Below, one piece after another: positions 6,354-10,297 of a stretch of 10,297 bases of DNA. Location of the stretch: positions 1 through 10,297 of the forward strand of contig CALWIE010000101.1 of the NCBI GenBank assembly GCA_944380625.1. Reading direction: 5' to 3'. A program made the position numbers and the translations under genes. Below the pieces are notes generated by a model, which had not been told where the DNA came from, searched no databases, and saw nothing but the letters and a program-made list of their open reading frames with translations. The DNA comes from an uncultured Clostridia bacterium. GTDB lineage: Bacteria > Bacillota_A > Clostridia > Oscillospirales > Acutalibacteraceae. Position 1 is the first letter of the stretch. Each line of letters opens with the position of its first letter.

Positions 6354-7229
6354 TCAGTCCTGAACGTTCTCCCGAAGGAACTTCACGTCCTCAGCCAGGC
6401 ACTCCAGGCGCTTCTTGCCGCCGTAGCTGGCCTCGCGCTCCACCACGAACAGGTCGATGCCCACCTTGTTGCACAGCTGCTTGATCTCGTTCCAGTCCAG
6501 CAGGCCCTGGCCGGTGGGGCAGTTCCAGCTCTCCCGCTCCAGGCGCTTGCGCTGCATCTCGTCGATGATCTTCTTATCCTCCTCGGTCAGCTCGCCGGGG
6601 GCCTTGTTGATGCCGCGGCGGGCGGCGAACAGCTCGGGAGTAAAGGGGGGCTCGGGCCCGATGACCTTGTTGTTTTCCTTGATGTGGATGGCCTTGAAGC
6701 GGCCGGCGTACTCGGTGAGCACGTTGATGACGTTCTCCTTGCCCTTGGCGGCGGCAGCCCAGCCGCAGTCCAGCTCGAAGATGACGTTCTCGGGGTCGGT
6801 GTTCTTCAGCAGGGTCTCCAGGAAGGTCTCGCCCTCGCTGACGTTGAACTCCTGGGTGTGGTTGTGATAGCCCACCTTCATGCCCAGGGCGGCAGCCTTC
6901 TTGCCCAGCTCGTTGAGCTGCTGGGCAAACACCAGGGCGGCCTGGTGGTCGGCGATGGGGTGCATGGCGATGATGGCGTACTCCACGCCGATGTCGTGGA
7001 GGTACTGGAGATCCCGCTCCACGGCGTCGTACTGCATGTGGGCGCTGCGGGTCTTCAGGCTATACTTGGCCAGGGCAGCTTTCATCTCCTCCACGGAGAG
7101 GCCGCCGTAGTTGGAGCCGGCGAACTCCACGCCCGCGTAGCCCATCTCGGACACGATGCGAAAATTTTCCGCCATGTCCTTGCTGGCCTCTTGGCCCAGG
7201 GAGTAAAGCTGCAGATAGATGTCTTTCAT
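6354..7229 (-). CDS. Sugar phosphate isomerase/epimerase-like protein (xylose isomerase-like TIM barrel)
   Basis: A 291-residue TIM-barrel protein of the AP endonuclease 2/xylose isomerase-like superfamily, whose members isomerise, epimerise or dehydrate sugars and inositol derivatives at a divalent metal. Landmarks are GYAGVEFAG with Glu35, His64 (RSAHM), YHNHTQEF (121-128), FELDCGW with Glu152, Asp154 and Trp157, AIHIKE with His182, and VVEREA near the end (Glu264/Glu266). These correspond to the usual metal and substrate positions. Between HIKE and the PTGQGLLDW strand (238-246) lies an extra charged stretch of about 50 residues, longer than I expect in IolE-like relatives. The start at ATG 7229 (MKDIYLQLYSLGQEA) fits the family; AAAGGAG lies 11 bases upstream, slightly far, and an ATG at 7253 is also open in frame. 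It is a single-gene unit with its own promoter and terminator. Substrate unknown. Confidence 0.88.
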   Translation of the reverse strand: MKDIYLQLYSLGQEASKDMAENFRIVSEMGYAGVEFAGSNYGGLSVEEMKAALAKYSLKTRSAHMQYDAVERDLQYLHDIGVEYAIIAMHPIADHQAALVFAQQLNELGKKAAALGMKVGYHNHTQEFNVSEGETFLETLLKNTDPENVIFELDCGWAAAAKGKENVINVLTEYAGRFKAIHIKENNKVIGPEPPFTPELFAARRGINKAPGELTEEDKKIIDEMQRKRLERESWNCPTGQGLLDWNEIKQLCNKVGIDLFVVEREASYGGKKRLECLAEDVKFLRENVQD

Positions 7230-7284
7230 GATGGCAAGAACTCCTTTCCTCATTAAAAAAGCATGTGCGCATTTCGCGATTTCT

Positions 7285-7313
7285 ATTATATTTCATTCTC
7301 CCAAAAATTGCAA
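7285..7313 (-). promoter_or_regulatory. Promoter of the TIM-barrel isomerase gene
   Basis: On the minus strand TTGCAA (7313-7308), a 17-base spacer and TATAAT (7290-7285). The start near 7278 gives a leader of about 49 bases. Confidence 0.85.
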
Positions 7314-7426
7314 CACTCTTCACAAATTTCCTTATAACCCCCCTGGGAATGTGTGAGCTTCATGGAAAAGGCTTTTCCGGCGGCCTGCCGGGCCGGAGCT
7401 TTTTTCAAAAAAACAGGCCGAGGGGG
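7314..7426. other. Spacer between divergent promoters, with GC-rich hairpin and T run
   Basis: No convincing gene is present. GGAAAAG-G-CTTTTCC at 7364-7378 is a perfect 15-base palindrome. It overlaps a larger imperfect hairpin (CCGGC 7377-7381 with GCCGG 7392-7396 plus flanking GCT/AGC) followed on the plus strand by TTTTTT (7400-7405). This looks like a plus-strand terminator although no plus-strand gene lies just upstream. Confidence 0.4.
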
Positions 7427-7456
7427 TTGACAAACCGGATTTAGTGTGTATATAGT
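7427..7456 (+). promoter_or_regulatory. Promoter of the GntR-ABC operon
   Basis: A perfect -35 TTGACA (7427-7432) is followed at 16 bases by TATATA (7449-7454) or at 18 bases by TATAGT (7451-7456). Either -10 lies within the palindrome at 7443-7467, so a bound repressor would block it. The leader to the TTG start is about 85-90 bases. Confidence 0.8.
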
Positions 7457-7467
7457 ATATATACAAT
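7443..7467. promoter_or_regulatory. Probable operator for the YtrA-like GntR repressor
   Basis: TGTATATA-GTA-TATATACA (7447-7465) is a perfect 8-base inverted repeat. Viewed more widely, AGTGTG-N13-TACAAT (7443-7467) differs by one base per arm from AGTGTA-N13-TACACT, the site I recall for Bacillus subtilis YtrA. It covers the -10 of the operon that encodes the repressor, so autorepression is expected. The comparison with the B. subtilis site is from memory. Confidence 0.7.
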
Positions 7468-7507
7468 ATTCCAACGCGTGGGAGTATTGCACCTCCCCGG
7501 GGGACGC

Positions 7508-7534
7508 CCTGGGGAAAGGGGCCCGGGCCCCAGG
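7508..7534 (+). promoter_or_regulatory. Leader hairpin next to the gntR ribosome site
   Basis: CCTGGGG (7508-7514) can pair with CCCCAGG (7528-7534), immediately before the AAAGGAAG ribosome site. A competing palindrome, GGGGCCCGGGCCCC (7518-7531), lies inside it. This could limit translation of the regulator; that role is inference. Confidence 0.35.
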
Positions 7535-7542
7535 AAAGGAAG
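7535..7542 (+). promoter_or_regulatory. Ribosome binding site fixing the TTG start of gntR
   Basis: AAAGGAAG is 7 bases before TTG 7550. The only upstream in-frame ATG (7478) has no such site and would add low-complexity sequence, so TTG is the likely start. Confidence 0.65.
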
Positions 7543-7549
7543 TGCCAAT

Positions 7550-7924
7550 TTGCACATTGTCATCAGCAATCAGAGCGGGAAGCCCATCTACGAGCAGATC
7601 GCCGAACAGGTGAAGGCCCTGGTCATCGGCGGGGAGCTGCAAGAGGGCGACGCCCTGCCCTCCATGCGGCTGCTGGCCAAGGAGCTGCGCATCAGCGTGA
7701 TCACCACCAAGCGGGCCTATGAGGAACTGGAGCGGGAGGGGTTTATTGCCTCCATTCCCGGCAAGGGCAGCTTTGTGGCGGGGAAAAACGCCGAGTTTTT
7801 AAAAGAGGAACAGCTGCGCCAGGTGGAGGGCCACCTGGCGGCCGCCGTCCACGCAGCCCAGCTGGGAGGCATGGAAAAAGAGGAGTTTTTGGAGGCGGCG
7901 TTGCTGCTGTGGGAGGAGCGCTAG
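7550..7924 (+). CDS. GntR family transcriptional regulator, YtrA subfamily
   Basis: A 124-residue DNA-binding repressor. The N-terminal winged helix-turn-helix (about 9-78) is complete: GKPIYEQIAEQVKALVIGGEL, then GDALPSMRLLAKELRISV, the recognition helix ITTKRAYEELEREGF and the wing IPGKGSFVAG. The C-terminal tail (79-124) is short and helical, without a ligand domain, as in YtrA-type regulators, where it serves dimerisation. The start is TTG 7550, set by AAAGGAAG and by the usual beginning of the family (xIVISNQSGKPIYEQI). It is the first gene of an operon with an ABC ATPase, permease and small zinc-ribbon protein, and the operator overlapping the promoter implies autorepression. YtrA in B. 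subtilis responds to cell-wall-active antibiotics; the signal here is unknown. Confidence 0.93.
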   Translation: MHIVISNQSGKPIYEQIAEQVKALVIGGELQEGDALPSMRLLAKELRISVITTKRAYEELEREGFIASIPGKGSFVAGKNAEFLKEEQLRQVEGHLAAAVHAAQLGGMEKEEFLEAALLLWEER

Positions 7925-7957
7925 CCCTCCCGGCCATCACGAAAAAAGGAGAAGACC

Positions 7958-8818
7958 ATGGAATACGCGTTGGAACTGCGGGAACTCCGCAAAGAGTACA
8001 AACACTTCACCCTGGATAACATCAGCCTCTCCCTACCCATGGGGTGCATCCTGGGCTTAATCGGGGAAAACGGCGCCGGGAAAAGCACCACTATCAAGGC
8101 CATGCTGGGCCTCATCCGCAAGGACGGAGGGGACATCCGCCTGCTGGGCAGGGACCCTCTCTCCGACCGCTCGGTGATGGAGGAGGTGGGCATGGTGCTG
8201 GACGCCGGCTTCTTCCCTCCGGAGATGAACGCAAAACAGCTGGGCAGGACTTTTGCCGGCATCTACAAGGGCTGGGACCCAGAGGCCTACGCCGGCTATC
8301 TCCAGCGGTTTGACATCGCCCCGGACAAGAAGGTGAAGGACTACTCCCGGGGCATGGTGATGAAATTTTCCCTGGCGGCGGCCCTGTCCCACGGGGCGAA
8401 GCTGCTGATCCTGGACGAGGCCACCGCCGGCCTGGACCCCATTGTGCGGGACGACATCTTGGACATCCTCTACGACTTTATCCAGGACGAGGGCCACAGC
8501 GTGTTTTTGTCCTCCCACATCACGGGGGACCTGGAGAAGATCGCGGACTACATCGCCTTCCTCCACAAGGGGAGGGTCCTCCTGACTGGGGAGAAGGACG
8601 CCCTGCTGGAGACCTACGGCCTGTACCGCTGCACCCGGGAGGAGCTTTGGGAGCTCTCCCCAGAGGCGGTGGCGGGCTACCGGGAAAGCGAGTTTGGGGT
8701 GACGGCCCTGGTGGAGCGGTACCGGATGCCGGGGCGCCTCCCGGTGGAGGGAGCCACCTTGGACGACATTTTGCTGTACACCGTCAAGGGGAAGCGTTTG
8801 GGAAAGGAGAGGGGTTAA
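7958..8818 (+). CDS. ABC transporter ATP-binding protein (YtrB/BcrA-like)
   Basis: The cytoplasmic ATPase that powers the permease encoded next. The 286-residue protein has Walker A GENGAGKST (36-44), a signature YSRGM (129-133) instead of LSGGQ, Walker B LLILDE (149-154) with ATAGLDP as D-loop, and the switch His187 in SSHI. The position normally holding the Q-loop glutamine reads VGMVLDAGFFPPEM, without Gln. Both the YSRGM signature and the missing Q-loop Gln are features I associate with small GntR-linked ABC-2 exporters, so they are probably not defects. The last 70 residues form a C-terminal extension after the ATPase core. AAAGGAG precedes the ATG, 33 bases after gntR, and its stop abuts the permease ATG. 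Likely role: export or sensing of an envelope-active compound; substrate unknown. Confidence 0.95.
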   Translation: MEYALELRELRKEYKHFTLDNISLSLPMGCILGLIGENGAGKSTTIKAMLGLIRKDGGDIRLLGRDPLSDRSVMEEVGMVLDAGFFPPEMNAKQLGRTFAGIYKGWDPEAYAGYLQRFDIAPDKKVKDYSRGMVMKFSLAAALSHGAKLLILDEATAGLDPIVRDDILDILYDFIQDEGHSVFLSSHITGDLEKIADYIAFLHKGRVLLTGEKDALLETYGLYRCTREELWELSPEAVAGYRESEFGVTALVERYRMPGRLPVEGATLDDILLYTVKGKRLGKERG

Positions 8819-9457
8819 ATGCTGGGGTTGTTCTATAAGGACTTCTGTTCCGCAAAAAAGGAGCTGCTGCTCACCGGGTTCATCGCGGCGGCGTTTATTG
8901 TGTACAACCTGATTATCGGCCAGGCGGAGATGATGGGCCCCACCGTGGGGGTGCTGGTCTCTGTGGGGAGCATGGTGCCCACCTACTCCATCCATTACGA
9001 CAAGGCCAACAACTGGAACAAATTCGTGTGCGCCTCCCCCCTCAGCCGGATGAAGGTGGTGCTTTCCAAATACCTGGCGGGGCTTGTCAGCCTGGCGGCG
9101 ATGAACCTTCTCATCGTCCTGGACAACCTGGCGGCGGGGTCCCCCCTGCCGGTGTGGAGCTATCCCGTCTTCCTGTGCCTGACCCTGTTCGTCCAGGCGG
9201 TGATGATCCCCGTGTGCCTGAGGCTGGGCCAGAACTTTGTGGTGGTGGTTTTTATGGCCATGGTGTTCCTGCCCACCATGGTGCTGTTCGGCCTGAACCA
9301 CCTGGGGGTGTGGAGCGACGAGGCCATCCGGGGCGCCTTTGATTTTGTGCAGCGCAACGCCCCGGTGTTCGGCCCTCTGGCCGCCGCGGTGGTGGCGGCG
9401 CTGTACGTTGGTGCCTTCTTCCTGACGCTCCACTTCTACAAGAAGATGGAATTCTGA
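8819..9457 (+). CDS. ABC-2 type transporter permease
   Basis: A 212-residue integral membrane protein with about six hydrophobic segments near 15-34, 38-56, 84-104, 114-134, 138-158 and 184-206. The loop after segment 2 contains the YDKANNWNKFVCASPLSR stretch (60-77). This corresponds to the Y-D-x5-W-x-x-F ... P-x-S/T-R pattern of the compact ABC-2 permease family (PF13346 type), thought to contact the ATPase. It starts directly after the ATPase stop (TAAATG) with AAGGAG upstream, so the two are translated together and presumably form a (permease)2(ATPase)2 complex. No signal peptide beyond the first membrane segment. Substrate cannot be told. Confidence 0.92.
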   Translation: MLGLFYKDFCSAKKELLLTGFIAAAFIVYNLIIGQAEMMGPTVGVLVSVGSMVPTYSIHYDKANNWNKFVCASPLSRMKVVLSKYLAGLVSLAAMNLLIVLDNLAAGSPLPVWSYPVFLCLTLFVQAVMIPVCLRLGQNFVVVVFMAMVFLPTMVLFGLNHLGVWSDEAIRGAFDFVQRNAPVFGPLAAAVVAALYVGAFFLTLHFYKKMEF

Positions 9458-9473
9458 AAGGGGGAAAACAGCC

Positions 9474-9695
9474 ATGAAAAACACAGGGCGCTGCCCCAAA
9501 TGCGGCGGTTCGGAGATGGTCCGGGTGCCGGACCATCCCGGCCGCTACGCCAGCGGCAACAATATCTACACAAGCCGTGGCACACTGTTTGGGAAAATCC
9601 CCGTCATCCGCTATGTGTGCTGCCGCTGCGGGTATGTGGAAAATTGGGTGGAACGCCGGGAAGAGATGGAGAAAATCCGCCGGGCCTTCCGCTGA
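9474..9695 (+). CDS. Small zinc-ribbon protein of unknown function
   Basis: A 73-residue protein with two CxxC knuckles: C7-P-K-C10 at the start and C49-C-R-C52 followed by GY. The 38-residue gap is long for a zinc ribbon and contains a GRYASGNNIYTSRG segment. The C-terminus is a short charged helix (ENWVERREEMEKIRRAF). It resembles small stand-alone zinc-ribbon proteins common in Firmicutes, none with an assigned role that I know. It follows the permease by 16 bases with an AAAGGGGG site, and the operon terminator comes right after it, so it is the last gene of the GntR-ABC operon. No membrane segment or signal peptide; presumably cytoplasmic. A link to the transporter is only suggested by position. 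Confidence 0.85.
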   Translation: MKNTGRCPKCGGSEMVRVPDHPGRYASGNNIYTSRGTLFGKIPVIRYVCCRCGYVENWVERREEMEKIRRAFR

Positions 9696-9700
9696 AACAG

Positions 9701-9743
9701 AAAAGCTCCCATCCCGGGAAGAGGGACGGGAGCTTCTTGTTTT
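9701..9743. terminator. Probable bidirectional terminator between the ABC operon and the MATE gene
   Basis: AAGCTCCC-A-TCCC (9703-9715) pairs with GGGA-C-GGGAGCTT (9723-9735) with one mismatch and a 7-base loop. On the plus strand CTTGTTTT follows; on the minus strand the stem runs into TTTT (9704-9701). It lies between the converging stops at 9695 and 9742, so it can end both transcripts. Confidence 0.85.
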
Positions 9744-10297
9744 ACCGGGCTTCGATGCGCTTGATCCACTTTTTGCTGGAGAGCCGGAACACGCACCACG
9801 CGGCCTTGATGATCTGGTCGATCTTCAGGAAGGTGTAGATCCAGAAGGCGGGCAGGTCCCAATAGAGCCCTGCCAGGGCCCCCAGGGGCACCGAGGCCGC
9901 CCACAGGAACAGGATGTCGGCCACCATGAGGAACTTGGTGTCGCCGCCCCCCCGGAGCACGCCCTTGGTCAGGATGGAGTTCATGGACTGGAAGATGACG
10001 ATAAAGCCCACGGCCAGCATCAGCTGCTCAGCGATGCCCTGGGTCTCAGAGGTGATGTCGTAGAAGGAGATCACCGGCCCGCTGATGGCCATGATGAGCA
10101 GCCCTGCCAGCACGCCGATGACGGTCCCCAGCCCCAGGAAGGTGAAGCCCTGGCGCTGGGCCTTTTCGTACTCCCCCTGGCCCAAGGTGTGGCCGGTGAT
10201 GATGGAGCTTGCGTTGGAGATGCCCTGGATGAACACGGTGGAGAGCTGCTGGGTCACAGTGGGGATGGAGTTTGCCGCCACAAAGGTGGCGCCGATG
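9742..10297 (-). CDS. MATE family multidrug/Na+ efflux transporter, C-terminal part
   Basis: About 184 C-terminal residues are visible of a protein that normally has around 450; the start lies beyond the window. MATE proteins are 12-helix membrane antiporters that export cationic drugs and metabolites using H+ or Na+. The visible part begins IGATFVAANSIPTVTQQLSTVF and covers roughly the last five helices. Typical second-half features are IQGISNASSIITGHTLGQGEYEKAQRQG (start of the C-lobe repeat loop) and SILTKGVLRGGGDTKFLMVADI, with the RGxGDT motif. It ends with a positively charged tail (SSKKWIKRIEAR). No stop or frameshift interrupts the visible frame. It converges on the ABC operon and shares its terminator. 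Substrate unknown. Confidence 0.93.
   Translation of the reverse strand, partial: IGATFVAANSIPTVTQQLSTVFIQGISNASSIITGHTLGQGEYEKAQRQGFTFLGLGTVIGVLAGLLIMAISGPVISFYDITSETQGIAEQLMLAVGFIVIFQSMNSILTKGVLRGGGDTKFLMVADILFLWAASVPLGALAGLYWDLPAFWIYTFLKIDQIIKAAWCVFRLSSKKWIKRIEAR

Noticed and set aside
7286..7363. A possible 25-residue minus-strand peptide, MKLTHSQGGYKEICEECC followed by NFWENEI, with three cysteines.
   Set aside because: It overlaps the promoter of the isomerase gene, has no clear ribosome site and no promoter of its own; its length is within chance expectation.
8057..9499. A long minus-strand open frame (480 codons) opposite the ABC ATPase and permease.
   Set aside because: It spans two clear genes on the other strand, is rich in His/Gln/Val as reverse-frame shadows are, and matches no family.
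1..10297. Mobile element, phage, toxin-antitoxin, defence or CRISPR content.
   Set aside because: No transposase or integrase, no direct repeats with spacers, no attachment-type repeat at the tRNA 3' end; gene content is housekeeping and transport.

Overview
The window looks like chromosomal backbone from a GC-rich member of the Clostridia, most likely an Oscillospiraceae-type gut bacterium (Flavonifractor, Lawsonibacter or Oscillibacter relatives). This is inferred from the GC-rich genes with strong AAGGAGG-type ribosome sites, the AT-rich sigma-A promoters in otherwise GC-rich spacers, a Firmicutes-style BirA operator, a YtrA-type GntR regulator with its ABC exporter, and a glutaminyl-tRNA synthetase beside gltX. 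I see no insertion sequence, integrase, phage gene, CRISPR array, long repeat or rRNA.

Layout. (1) Positions 1-1880, minus strand: a biotin operon, birA (ligase/repressor), bioY (biotin transporter S component), then a DUF1284 cysteine-rich protein cut by the window edge. The three genes are joined by 4-base stop/start overlaps and preceded by a near-perfect BirA operator. (2) 1888-5201, minus: gltX then glnS, with an extended -10 promoter upstream and a strong intrinsic terminator downstream. (3) 5359-6207, plus: a class I glutamine-amidotransferase-like peptidase of the gamma-glutamyl-GABA hydrolase family (PuuD-like), then tRNA-Leu(GAG) with its own near-consensus promoter and terminator. 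(4) 6291-7313, minus: a single-gene unit for a sugar phosphate isomerase/epimerase-like TIM-barrel protein, with promoter and terminator visible. (5) 7427-9743, plus: a four-gene operon of a YtrA-like GntR repressor, an ABC ATPase, an ABC-2 permease and a small zinc-ribbon protein. A palindromic operator overlaps its promoter and a probably bidirectional terminator ends it. (6) 9742-10297, minus: the C-terminal part of a MATE family efflux transporter, continuing past the window.

How the parts work together: BirA with biotin should shut off its own operon, and so biotin uptake by BioY, when biotin is sufficient. GltX and GlnRS charge tRNA-Glu and tRNA-Gln from one transcript. The GntR protein probably represses its own operon until an envelope or antibiotic signal releases it. 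Nothing here is clearly a new system. The points most worth following are the DUF1284 gene inside a biotin-controlled operon and the zinc-ribbon protein inside the YtrA-type ABC operon.
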